NCBI RefSeq assembly: GCF_900182915.1 | Contig: NZ_FXUG01000014.1 | Span: 124,001-188,000 of the forward strand | Reading direction: 5' to 3' | Source of the DNA: Neorhodopirellula lusitana | GTDB taxonomy: Bacteria > Planctomycetota > Planctomycetia > Pirellulales > Pirellulaceae | Length of the DNA stretch: 64,000 nucleotides | Part shown: positions 17,599-25,907 of the stretch, in pieces | Position numbering within the stretch: the first letter of the stretch is position 1 | Layout of the letters: the number at the start of each line of letters is the position of its first letter | The notes under the pieces: model-generated | What the model was told of the DNA's origin: nothing | Databases searched by the model: none | The model's input: the letters and a program-made list of their open reading frames with translations, nothing else | Made by a program: the position numbers and the translations under genes

Positions 17599-18540
17599 TT
17601 AGAAATGAAAAATCGCAATACTGGTCAACGTCTCACCCTCGAAGTTAGGAATAATGAGACCTGAAGTCGGGCCAGGTAACGCTACGTCTTTACTGCGAGT
17701 GGCTAACAAAACTTGAGGATCGTCAGTGACGAGTGCTCGCTTCTCTTCGAGAACACGTGCGAACGGGGCCGCGTCGCTGGAACACAGCGTCCCAATCGGC
17801 AATTCATAGTCGGTGCCCAAGTCGTAATAGGCCGCTGAGGTCAACTCGAACTCGTTGGTTTCGGGGCGGGCCGCCCACACTTCCATGCCGCGAGCAATTG
17901 GCGTACTGGCCGAGCTGATCAACACAACCGTTGACTGATAGTCCTTCCCGCCGACAGGGATCCCGATTGCCGTTCGCAACAGGTCCGCCGACGCACCAGC
18001 AGCCCGAAGAAATCCGGGATGGTCGGCCAATTGATCGTGAATCACCGCACAACGCTGTTCCCAAACCGCGCCTGGAAGGCCATTTCCTTTTTCAAAACGA
18101 ACAAACGAACTGACGTTCTGAAAACGCTCCATCGCACCGTAGAAACCTGACTTCAACGCCAACTCGGGGTACTGGCCAATCGGCTCCCAAACCTCGAAAA
18201 CGCCGATCGGATCGGTTACCGTCGCATCGGGTTTTCGAGCAACCAACAAGACGACCGAAACAACTCGGTCTTCCTGGTGAACCGGAATCGCGATCGCGGC
18301 AGACGCCTCAACGGGTAGCTGCGTCGTCTCAATCTGCGCATTGCCCGTTGCCAGTGCCAGTTCGACCACCGGCAACTGACACATCATGCCTTCGGAAGTC
18401 AAAAGACCTTCCGAACTGACATCGTAAGCGACGATGTCGCTGAGGTAGCAATTCGATGGTATGGAGGAGGTAGTCAAGGAATTAGACCAGGATTTTAAGC
18501 GATGAAGAGGAGAATCATTTTGGGTCACGTTCGTTCCCAA
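17599..18540 (-). CDS. Double GAF-like domain protein in the nitrate operon
   Basis: 313 residues; start is TTG 18540 or GTG 18526, no ATG is available near the N-terminus. Two similar GAF-like halves are suggested: one around residues 55-180 with VELALATGNAQ, AIAIPVHQEDRVVSVVLL, and a second around 170-300 with FEKGNGLPGAVWEQ, TAIGIPVGGKDYQSTVVLIS. No DNA-binding, kinase or nucleotide cyclase domain is present. It is 33 bp after the NrtD-like ATPase gene and 104 bp before the Fe-S/membrane subunit, so it is co-transcribed with transport and reduction genes. GAF domains bind small ligands or haem; sensing of nitrate, nitrite, NO or redox state is an inference from context only. Confidence 0.72.
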   Translation of the reverse strand: MGTNVTQNDSPLHRLKSWSNSLTTSSIPSNCYLSDIVAYDVSSEGLLTSEGMMCQLPVVELALATGNAQIETTQLPVEASAAIAIPVHQEDRVVSVVLLVARKPDATVTDPIGVFEVWEPIGQYPELALKSGFYGAMERFQNVSSFVRFEKGNGLPGAVWEQRCAVIHDQLADHPGFLRAAGASADLLRTAIGIPVGGKDYQSTVVLISSASTPIARGMEVWAARPETNEFELTSAAYYDLGTDYELPIGTLCSSDAAPFARVLEEKRALVTDDPQVLLATRSKDVALPGPTSGLIIPNFEGETLTSIAIFHF

Positions 18541-18573
18541 TCGCTTGCACGGTTGGTTTGAATCGTTCGAGCT

Positions 18574-19437
18574 CTAGACAACACTGGCAACCTCTTCCTT
18601 TTGCTCGCTTTCCGCCTCGATTCGGGCCTTCTCGCGAGCCTCGGCATCGGACTGCAGCTTCTTGTGATCCTGCTCTTCCAAGAAATTGATCATCTGGCCG
18701 CGGTAGTCGTAGTACGCCGGATGATCGAGCACGTCGGCTCGGATACGCGGCCGTTCAAACGGCAAACTCAAGATCGCACCCACACGAGCTCGGGGGCCGT
18801 TCGTCATCATCACGACTCGGTCACTCATGAAGAGGGCCTCATCGATATCGTGAGTCACCATCACGGTGGTCACTTTGTCACGAACCAAAATCTCAAGCAG
18901 GATCTCTTGCAATTCCATCCGCGTCAGCGAATCGAGCATCCCGAACGGCTCGTCGAGCAACAGCATCTTGGGACGCAAAGCAAAAGCACGGGCGATGCCC
19001 ACACGTTGCTGCATGCCTTGACTGAGATCCTTAGCACGCTTGTTCAAGCTTCCGCCCAGGCCCACCAAGTTCAGGTAGTAGCTCGCCAGATCAACGCGAT
19101 CCGCTTTGGACGATTTACTGTAGACCTGGTTGACGCCCAACATCACGTTGTCCAACGCCGTCATCCAAGGCATCAAACATGGCGACTGAAAGACCACACC
19201 GCGGTCAGGACCGGGACCGTCGATTTCGCGCCCGTCGATCACGACACCGCCGGTTGTGATTGGATTCAATCCCGCGACCATGGTTAGCACGGTGCTCTTG
19301 CCGCAGCCCGAGTGTCCCAGCAGCGAAACGTACTCGCCCTTTTCTAGATTCAGATCAAACTCCTCGACAATGACGACGGGCCCTTTGTGGGTGTCGTAGG
19401 TCTTGCCGAGTCGAAAGAGTTCGATGTAACCACGCAT
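18574..19437 (-). CDS. nrtD: Nitrate ABC transporter ATPase (NrtD/SsuB family)
   Basis: 287 residues from ATG 19437 ([15 protein letters not shown]). An open frame continues upstream to 19854 but that part overlaps the neighbouring ATPase gene out of frame and has no ABC similarity. Walker [12 protein letters not shown]-loop [11 protein letters not shown], signature LSQGMQQR, Walker [13 protein letters not shown] and H-loop VTHDIDEA are all present. The C-terminal ~40 residues are a charged, Glu/Lys-rich tail. Typical partner of NrtABC; 104 bp from the preceding ATPase gene. Two different ATPases usually form the heterodimer of these importers. It has no C-terminal regulatory NrtA-like domain. 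Confidence 0.88.
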   Translation of the reverse strand: MRGYIELFRLGKTYDTHKGPVVIVEEFDLNLEKGEYVSLLGHSGCGKSTVLTMVAGLNPITTGGVVIDGREIDGPGPDRGVVFQSPCLMPWMTALDNVMLGVNQVYSKSSKADRVDLASYYLNLVGLGGSLNKRAKDLSQGMQQRVGIARAFALRPKMLLLDEPFGMLDSLTRMELQEILLEILVRDKVTTVMVTHDIDEALFMSDRVVMMTNGPRARVGAILSLPFERPRIRADVLDHPAYYDYRGQMINFLEEQDHKKLQSDAEAREKARIEAESEQKEEVASVV

Positions 19438-19541
19438 GGCGGAGACTTCCGTTTGATAGTTGAAACGAGCGTTAAGCCCGATCTTGGTTCGATAAGGAAC
19501 AGGCAACTTGCCTGTTGGAGCGATGGCATCACTTCGGCGAC

Positions 19542-20474
19542 TTAGCGGCGTTTGATGTCTTCCGGCTCGATCGGTGGCAATCGGAACGTGAGGTGCTTCG
19601 TAGCCGCCTGTTCGACCTGACGTGCACGTTGTCGAACAGCGACGAGGTAGTTCGTCACAGCGTTTCGCAAACCCTTGAAGTGCTCGTCGTCGTTCAATTC
19701 CGTTTTGTTTCGGGGTCGGTCCAGGCCAACGGTGAAAGCCGGCCCTAACGACGCACAAGGCCCTGGGTTCAAAGGCACGATGCGGTCCGCCACCATGATG
19801 GCTTCGTCCACGTCGTTGGTGATCATCACACAGGTTTGACGTTCCTCGCCCCAAATCTTCAGGATCTCGTCGCCAAGCTGCGATCGCGTCAGCGCGTCCA
19901 AAGCCGACAAAGGTTCATCGAGCAGTAGCACCTTGGGCTTCATTGCCAATGTTCGAGCCAATGAGGTTCGTTGACGCATCCCACCCGACAACTCATGAGG
20001 CCGGCGATGAGCTGCGTGGCTCAAACCAACCATGTCAATGAAGCGGTCCACATGAGCCATCCGGTCCGCTTTGGACCAGTCTTTGAAGACCGTGTTAACG
20101 GACAGAGCGATGTTGCCGCGAACGGTCAACCAGGGCAGAAGCGAGTAGTTCTGGAACACCAAACCGCGGTCAGGCGACGGACCATTGACCGGCTCGCCTT
20201 CCATCGTGACCGTGCCCGAGTCTGGCTTAATCAACCCAGCCAAAAGTTGCGTGAAGGTGGTTTTACCGCTTCCGCTGAAGCCCACAATCGCCAAGAACTC
20301 GCCCTCGCGAATGTTCAAGTTGATGTTGCTAAGGACTTCAGTGCGGGTCACTCCGCTACCGTAGCCCTTGCAGGCGTTTTTCATTTGAATGATCGGCTTC
20401 GGAGCGTCGCTAATCGCAGCCTGCGAGTCGGTTCGACCGACCGTGAAGGCTTCAGGTTGCAGGACAGCATTCAT
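19542..20474 (-). CDS. nrtC: Nitrate ABC transporter ATPase (NrtC-like, without the regulatory domain)
   Basis: 310 residues. Walker [12 protein letters not shown]-loop [11 protein letters not shown], signature LSGGMRQR, Walker [13 protein letters not shown]; the H-loop histidine is replaced, the motif reading ITNDVDEA where VTHDVDEA is usual. Cyanobacterial NrtC carries an extra NrtA-like nitrate-sensing domain of several hundred residues; this protein ends after an ordinary C-terminal extension and lacks it. With the other ATPase it presumably forms a heterodimer in which only one site has the H-loop histidine, so ATP hydrolysis may be asymmetric. Confidence 0.88.
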   Translation of the reverse strand: MNAVLQPEAFTVGRTDSQAAISDAPKPIIQMKNACKGYGSGVTRTEVLSNINLNIREGEFLAIVGFSGSGKTTFTQLLAGLIKPDSGTVTMEGEPVNGPSPDRGLVFQNYSLLPWLTVRGNIALSVNTVFKDWSKADRMAHVDRFIDMVGLSHAAHRRPHELSGGMRQRTSLARTLAMKPKVLLLDEPLSALDALTRSQLGDEILKIWGEERQTCVMITNDVDEAIMVADRIVPLNPGPCASLGPAFTVGLDRPRNKTELNDDEHFKGLRNAVTNYLVAVRQRARQVEQAATKHLTFRLPPIEPEDIKRR

Positions 20475-20601
20475 GACGTTTGCACCGCTGGAGTCGTATG
20501 ATAAATGATTGAGAAGATGTTCGAATACGAAGGTCGAGCACTCTGCGGCCGGCTAGTGTCCCCACACACAGCCGACCGCAGGGTGACTCGGTATCGTTAG
20601 G

Positions 20602-21717
20602 TCAGACCGGCGAAGGATTGCCGAAGCTGACCAAATTGCGAAAGAAGATCATCACTCGATCGAGTAGCAGCCCGATGACACCGATCACGATCACGCTAAA
20701 CGCGATCCGGGCGTACGTCATCTCACTACCGTTTTGGAACTCATCCCACACAAACTTGCCCAACCCAGGGTTCTGGGCGAGCATGTCGGCCGCAATCAAC
20801 ACCATCCAACCGACACCCAAACTGATTCGCATCCCTGCGAACATGAGTGGCAGGCTGGCGGGAAGAATGATTTTGAATAGTCGCTGCGACCATGACAGAC
20901 GCAACACGTCGGCGACGTTGATGAAGTCCTTGTCCACGCTGGCGACGCCGAGAGTGGTGTTGACCAAGGTGGGCCACAGCGAGCACAGACAAACCGTTGC
21001 CGCCGAGATCAAGAACGCCTTGTCAAAGAACGTTTCACCGGAGTCGTAGCCAGCGTAGTACCACATGATCACGATGAATGCCAAAGGCAACCACGCGAGC
21101 GGGCTAACCGGCTTGAAGATTTGAATGAACGGTGTCAAAGCGGCATTGAACCAGGAACTCATCCCGCAAAGCACGCCCAACGGAACCGCGACGATGGTCG
21201 CCAACAGAAAACCGAAGAATACCGTTTTGATACTGGTCCAAATCTGATCGATGAATGTGGGAGCGCTGGAGGCCTCGAAGTTGGCAGCCGACAAGGCCCG
21301 CTTCTTCAATGAAGTGGACTTCGCAACCAATGCAGCTTGTTGCGTCCCGGTCACCTTTTCCGACGCGGCTTCGTAAGCTTTGGCCTCGGCAAAGAACTGA
21401 ACCGCTTCAGTCAACTTTTCTCGCTTCGCGGCACGATCCAGTTCCTTCTGTTCGAAGTGCATGGCGAACAGTTGCTTGCCAGCCTGGTAAGTCGCTCCGG
21501 GTCCCGGCAACTTCGCACTGTCCGTGATCACCGTTTTGGCGGCCGCACTCCACATGCCCAAGAACAAGGCGACAGCCACGATCGGCAGCAACAAGAACTT
21601 GGCAATGCCGATGAACTGTTCTCGTTTATCTTCGCCGGCTGCTAGCCGCACGAAGGGTTCCAAAATAGGCAGGCCCGCGAGCTCGCAAAACCTCAGTAAA
21701 TTTCCTCGCCAATTCAT
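20602..21717 (-). CDS. nrtB: Nitrate ABC transporter permease (NrtB) with a long charged insertion
   Basis: 371 residues, roughly 80-100 longer than usual for NrtB/SsuC permeases. After the first membrane helix (residues ~35-58) there is a charged, probably helical segment up to ~165, rich in Glu, Lys and Ala (FEQKELDRAAKREKLTEA). The remaining region is a normal BPD permease domain: ATIVAVPLGVLCGM, PVSPLAWLPLAFI and a C-terminal RISLGVGWMVLIAADML before the last helices. Lies 69 bp after nrtA and 127 bp before the first ATPase gene. It forms the membrane channel of the importer for nitrate/nitrite; cyanate or bicarbonate, used by close relatives, cannot be excluded by sequence alone. Confidence 0.88.
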   Translation of the reverse strand: MNWRGNLLRFCELAGLPILEPFVRLAAGEDKREQFIGIAKFLLLPIVAVALFLGMWSAAAKTVITDSAKLPGPGATYQAGKQLFAMHFEQKELDRAAKREKLTEAVQFFAEAKAYEAASEKVTGTQQAALVAKSTSLKKRALSAANFEASSAPTFIDQIWTSIKTVFFGFLLATIVAVPLGVLCGMSSWFNAALTPFIQIFKPVSPLAWLPLAFIVIMWYYAGYDSGETFFDKAFLISAATVCLCSLWPTLVNTTLGVASVDKDFINVADVLRLSWSQRLFKIILPASLPLMFAGMRISLGVGWMVLIAADMLAQNPGLGKFVWDEFQNGSEMTYARIAFSVIVIGVIGLLLDRVMIFFRNLVSFGNPSPV

Positions 21718-21786
21718 CGTCTTCTATCGCTTAAGTTTGAGTGGGGAAAGTCCATTAACTCTGTTCACGAGAGCTTCAAAAGCTCC

Positions 21787-23364
21787 CTACTTCTTGGCCA
21801 TATCGGCGTCGTCCTTGTAGCCAATCTCAAACGAGTTGATGTAACCCACCGGATCTTTGGCGTCGTAGGTCTTGCCGTCGATGAACTCGGAAGACACCGC
21901 TCGATAACCGTCGTAATCCGGTCCTGGCATCTCCGAAGGATCTAACTTGCCTTCACTGATTAACAGTTCAGCTGCCTGGCGGTAGATCGCTGGCTTGTAG
22001 ATCTGTTTGGCGGTTTCGGCGTACCAGCTTGCTGGCTTGGATTCGGTGATTTGGCCCCAACGTCGCATTTGAGTTAGGAACCAGATGCAGTCGCTGTAGT
22101 GCGGGTAGCTGGCGTTGTGCTTGAAGAACACGTTGAAATCAGGCATCTCTCGCACATCAGTTTTCTGGAACACGAACGTTCCCGTCATGGACTTGCGAAT
22201 CACCTCGACCTCGGCACCCACATAGTCCTTATTGCTTAGGATCTCAGCGGCTTCATCTCGGTTAACAAGCTTGCCTGAATCGTCGGTCTCGTCGAGCCAT
22301 TTACCGGCTCGGATCAGGGCCTTCACAACAGCCAAGTGCGTGTTGGGGTTCTTTTCAGCCCAAGCTTCCGCGACACCGAAAACCTTTTCAGGATTGTTCT
22401 TCCAGATGTCGTAGTTTGTTGTCACAGGAACGCCGATGCCGGTGACGACAGCCTTTTGATTCCAAGGTTCGCCAACGCAGTAACCGTGAATGATGCCAGC
22501 TTCCAGCGTTTGAGGCATTTGTGGCGACGGAGTGACGCTAAGCTGCACGTCCGCATCTTTGACGCCTGTCACGTCTTCAGCGGTGTACAAACCCGGATGA
22601 ATGCCAGCGGCCGCTAACCAGTAACGAATTTCGTAGTTGTGGGTACTGACGGGGAACACCATGCCCATAGGGAACGGCTTGTTCTGTTCGGTTTTGTAGT
22701 CGGCGACAATCGGCTTCAGGCTGTCCGCGGTGATCGGGTGTTCTGGTGTTTCGGACTTCAGCTTGGGATCGTTTTCCTGCATTTGGGCCCACACGTCGTT
22801 GCTGACCGTGATCCCGTTTCCGTTGTAGTCCAGGCTGTAAGCGGTGACGATTGGCGATTTCGTTCCAAATCCAATCGTGGCTCCAATCGGCTGACCGGCC
22901 AACATGTGAGCTCCGTCGAGTTGCCCATCAATCACCCGGTCCAGCAGGACCTTCCAGTTGGATTGAGCCTCCACTTCCACGCTCAAGCCTTCGTCATCGA
23001 AGAATCCCTTCTCCTTGGCGATGACGATGGGAGCACAGTCGGTCAGCTTAATGAAACCGAATTTCAAATTTGTCTTTTCAAGATCCAACAGTGCGTCTGG
23101 GACCTCGGCATCCGCGTCAATCTCAATCGATGAAACATCCACCTTGGCCGCGGCAGCCTCTAGGTCGGCCAATGTGATGTCATTCGAAGAACAGCCGCCA
23201 ACGATTAAGAAAGCAACAAGAGCAACGCAGGTCGCGAACAGCGATGCCAAGCCTTTTTGGAGCAAGCCACTGGTCGGGCTGGGCTGAGGAGTATGAGGAG
23301 AGCTACTCACCACGAGATAAATCCTAGTAGACAAAGAAGAGAGAGATAAGTGTCGTGATGGCAC
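21787..23364 (-). CDS. nrtA: Nitrate-binding lipoprotein (NrtA/CmpA family)
   Basis: 525 residues from ATG 23364, but GTG codons at 23313/23310 with AGGA upstream would remove a poorly hydrophobic leader and are a likely alternative. A hydrophobic segment ends in the lipobox IVGGC, so it is a membrane-anchored lipoprotein. The NrtA fold follows: [53 protein letters not shown] and later [19 protein letters not shown]. It captures nitrate/nitrite in the periplasm and delivers it to NrtB. First gene of the transporter-reductase series; the 325 bp before it separates it from the porin. Confidence 0.9.
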   Translation of the reverse strand: MPSRHLSLSSLSTRIYLVVSSSPHTPQPSPTSGLLQKGLASLFATCVALVAFLIVGGCSSNDITLADLEAAAAKVDVSSIEIDADAEVPDALLDLEKTNLKFGFIKLTDCAPIVIAKEKGFFDDEGLSVEVEAQSNWKVLLDRVIDGQLDGAHMLAGQPIGATIGFGTKSPIVTAYSLDYNGNGITVSNDVWAQMQENDPKLKSETPEHPITADSLKPIVADYKTEQNKPFPMGMVFPVSTHNYEIRYWLAAAGIHPGLYTAEDVTGVKDADVQLSVTPSPQMPQTLEAGIIHGYCVGEPWNQKAVVTGIGVPVTTNYDIWKNNPEKVFGVAEAWAEKNPNTHLAVVKALIRAGKWLDETDDSGKLVNRDEAAEILSNKDYVGAEVEVIRKSMTGTFVFQKTDVREMPDFNVFFKHNASYPHYSDCIWFLTQMRRWGQITESKPASWYAETAKQIYKPAIYRQAAELLISEGKLDPSEMPGPDYDGYRAVSSEFIDGKTYDAKDPVGYINSFEIGYKDDADMAKK

Positions 23365-23689
23365 CCAATCGCAAGCGGCGGGCCGCTACTAGGAAACTCT
23401 TCTCGAGGAAACCACTGTGTCGCCAGCGTCGCCGCTACATTGCACTGCCGTGCTCCACAGAACCCTTGTAGGCAGCGGCACACTCAAGTTTCACACAGGC
23501 CGCACTGCAGGCGGCACATCGATCCAATAAAGAAGGTGCCTAGTTACCAGGCAGCTGGAAAGATGGGTCAGGCACGCCTTGCCTGAATCTTAGGCACGAA
23601 AAAACGGCCGACCAGCATAACTGGGCGGCCGTTCTCGTGACCTTCGTTAGAACCCGAAAAAGCCTTCGGATTTGCGCATTCAGCAAGGC
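23365..23689 (-). promoter_or_regulatory. Intergenic region: porin terminator and probable nrt promoter
   Basis: No gene is visible in these 325 bases. The end near 23600-23640 holds the terminator of the porin gene. The rest must contain the start signals of the nrt-nas series. It has several GC-rich near-repeats around GCAGCGGCAC and GCACTGCAGGCGGCAC that could be protein-binding sites, but I cannot identify a known operator such as an NtcA or Fnr site. Confidence 0.35.
23595..23639 (-). terminator. Intrinsic terminator downstream of the porin gene
   Basis: Read on the minus strand: stem CACGA..AACGGCCG, a loop of about 15 bases, then CGGCCGTT followed by a run of six T. The 8-bp inner GC-rich stem (23603-23610 with 23626-23633) plus T tract is a textbook rho-independent terminator. 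It lies ~50 bp after the porin stop codon and would separate porin transcription from the nrt operon. Confidence 0.85.
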
Positions 23690-25366
23690 TTAATAGCGTG
23701 TTGTGAACTGAGCATAGAAGAAGTCGGCGTCGTTGTTCTCGTTGGCTGGTCCGATCGCGGGGTCGTCGTAGTACGAGCCGCCAGCAAAGTGGGAGTAGCC
23801 GAGAACGACGTTGTGACGGGCGGTGAAGTTAACATTCATCAAGAAGTCAATTTCATGACCAAGGTCCTTTGACTGCGCTGCCGTTGTTGTGTCGTAGGGC
23901 GCCATGCCGACATTGTAGGGAGTCGTGTCTTCGACCATTCGGAAGTAGTGGTACCAGACCAAGAACGAAACCTTTTCGTTGATCGGCGCCGTCGTCAGAA
24001 TGTTGAAGTCGTGCAAGTTGCGACGCCCGAACAAGTCCATGAAGCCGTTGTACTTGTGTGCCAGCGGGAACAGGTGGTCGTATCCGTTGTCACCGCGTCC
24101 GACATCAGCGAAGTCGTCTTCACCTGATGCGTAGTCGTAGTAGAACATGACCGTGGGGCTCAACGACTTGGTCTCGATCTTGCGTCCGAGTCCAACGGTG
24201 AAGAAGCCAGCCGAGTGATCCGAGCCGTCCGCGTTTTCGCCGAACTGATACGCACCTTCCACATCGTAAAGCATCTTGTTGCTGGTCGAACCGCTCAAGC
24301 GACCACCAATGTTGTTGTCGCTAAAGCCGACAGTGTCGTTGTCAAAACCAAGGTAGTACGCTTCGACTTGACCGAGCGAAGTGTTCTTCTCAGTCAGGTA
24401 GGCACCGTAAAACTGTTGGTTGGAGTCAGCCTTGTCGGTTCCGTCAGCATCGACAGGAACGAACTCGGTCCAGAAAGCGTCGACCGAAGTATCGCCGTAG
24501 CTGTAAAGCCCTCGAACGCCTTCGAATGTGCGACGCGTATTAGCCCAGTCCAATGGCGACACGGTTCGCTGAGCACCGAAAAGCAATTCTTGGCGGCCAA
24601 CGCGAGCGGTCAGCTTGCCGTAATCGTTGTCAAACAACAACGCGTCAACGAACAAGTTTTGGATATCGAAGTCGTTCTCTTCAATTCCACGTGGCGCGAA
24701 TGTTTCTCCAAAGGACTTCGCTTCCAGGACTTCACCGTAAACTCGCAAGCAATCCAGGGGACGCCAGTCAGCGTACACACGCTGGCGGGAAAGCCAGAAG
24801 TCGTCGTGGTTGCCAGTGATGCCGCCACCGTTGGCTGCGGTTGCCAACTTGCCACGGAAGTTGCTCTCGTCATGGAACCGATAGCGGGTCTCGCCACCCA
24901 GGCTAAGTGTTCCCAACGGAGTCTTCATGTTTTTGAAGTTATCCGAAAAGAACCGAGGCCCGTCGTAATAGGGATCGTCCAGATACGCGAAGTTGTTGTT
25001 GAAGTAGACTCCTTGATAGGCGCCTTTGAATCCGGCCATTGCCGCTTTTTTCTTCTTAGCGATGGCGGCTTGCGATGGTCCGGAATAGCTGGGGACGTAG
25101 CTGCTTTCCTGGACAGGCATCTCAACCGGATACGACTGCGTGGTACCTTCGTAGGTCGCGGCAGCTGGCTGATCGCTAGCGGAACTAGGCACCACGGACT
25201 CCGCCACGTAGGGCTGTGACTCAGTCATCGAAGTCTGCACGATGACAGTTTCGAGTCCGCTTTCATCGATTCCCTGAGCATGACCGTCACTGGCTTGAAA
25301 GCCAGCGATGGCCATCGAGAGTGCGGCCAGCAACAGACGTCGATGCTGTGTTTTTCTACGCGACAT
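23690..25366 (-). CDS. Alginate-export-type outer-membrane porin near the nitrate cluster
   Basis: 558 residues with an N-terminal signal peptide (two arginines, then LLLAALSMAIAGFQA, cleavage near GHAQG). Residues ~30-100 are a Ser/Pro-rich linker with a Lys-rich KKKKAAMAG segment. From ~130 onward the sequence is that of a 16- to 18-strand beta-barrel of the alginate-export family: SRQRVYADWRPLDCLRVYGE, LTARVGRQELLFGAQRTVSP, ARRTFEGVRGLYSYGDT-like alternation, and a C-terminal strand ending in FTTRY, the aromatic end expected for BAM insertion. The neighbourhood suggests passage of nitrate through the outer membrane, though the family name reflects alginate/small-molecule channels; substrate is an inference. 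Confidence 0.83.
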   Translation of the reverse strand: MSRRKTQHRRLLLAALSMAIAGFQASDGHAQGIDESGLETVIVQTSMTESQPYVAESVVPSSASDQPAAATYEGTTQSYPVEMPVQESSYVPSYSGPSQAAIAKKKKAAMAGFKGAYQGVYFNNNFAYLDDPYYDGPRFFSDNFKNMKTPLGTLSLGGETRYRFHDESNFRGKLATAANGGGITGNHDDFWLSRQRVYADWRPLDCLRVYGEVLEAKSFGETFAPRGIEENDFDIQNLFVDALLFDNDYGKLTARVGRQELLFGAQRTVSPLDWANTRRTFEGVRGLYSYGDTSVDAFWTEFVPVDADGTDKADSNQQFYGAYLTEKNTSLGQVEAYYLGFDNDTVGFSDNNIGGRLSGSTSNKMLYDVEGAYQFGENADGSDHSAGFFTVGLGRKIETKSLSPTVMFYYDYASGEDDFADVGRGDNGYDHLFPLAHKYNGFMDLFGRRNLHDFNILTTAPINEKVSFLVWYHYFRMVEDTTPYNVGMAPYDTTTAAQSKDLGHEIDFLMNVNFTARHNVVLGYSHFAGGSYYDDPAIGPANENNDADFFYAQFTTRY

Positions 25367-25907
25367 GATTTGGAATTCCTCTTCCTAAGGATGGACACAA
25401 ATGAAACAGTCGAATCTCGCCGCATAATGAATGAACTGATTTGCTTGGCTTCGTCAGCCAGTTCGTTCGTTCAATTTCATTCGAGACCAGTCGGGCTCTT
25501 GAGCGATTAGAGATTTCCTTCTCAACGCTCGCCTAAGCCTGTACTGATCAGATCGGAAGAGCTTTCCGAACTTTCCAAGCAATTAGGTCAAAGTCGCCCG
25601 CGTTAACCACGACGCAGGCGGCTCACCGCACCAGCACAACCACGTTTGCTAACCGGAATTTCTTAACCCGGTCGACAAATCCACACCGGTGAATCGCCGC
25701 TAAGGCGTACCGAATCCCATAAGCACCACGCTGGCCACTAAAACGCGATTTCTGCGCACGGCCAGGCCGGCGTGACCCGCACAGTCAGAGCGTTCGGTAC
25801 AGGCGGCGAGACCGGCACGGAAGCCGCAATCACCACAAGCGTCGCGATCGTCGCCGGCAGCGTGAACGGCATCGACGCCGCCAGCCCAAAGCCACCGCCG
25901 CAGCGTT
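25367..25907. other. Gene-free intergenic region, possibly with a decayed coding fragment
   Basis: 541 bases between the porin and the kinase gene. I find no convincing gene. Bases ~25740-25915 are GC-rich and open in several frames on both strands; a plus-strand frame ending at 25915 reads Gly/Thr/Ala-rich sequence without a start codon. It resembles the end of a degraded exported-protein gene but cannot be assigned. The porin promoter must lie near 25370-25500. Confidence 0.3.

Noticed and set aside
19438-19854. Extension of the second ATPase gene upstream of ATG 19437
   Set aside because: Overlaps the neighbouring ATPase in another frame and has no ABC similarity; the conserved start is at 19437.
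24215-25219. Long plus-strand open frame (334 codons) opposite the porin gene
   Set aside because: It lies fully antisense to a convincing porin with signal peptide and terminator. Its protein is low in recognisable motifs and its openness follows from GC-biased third positions.
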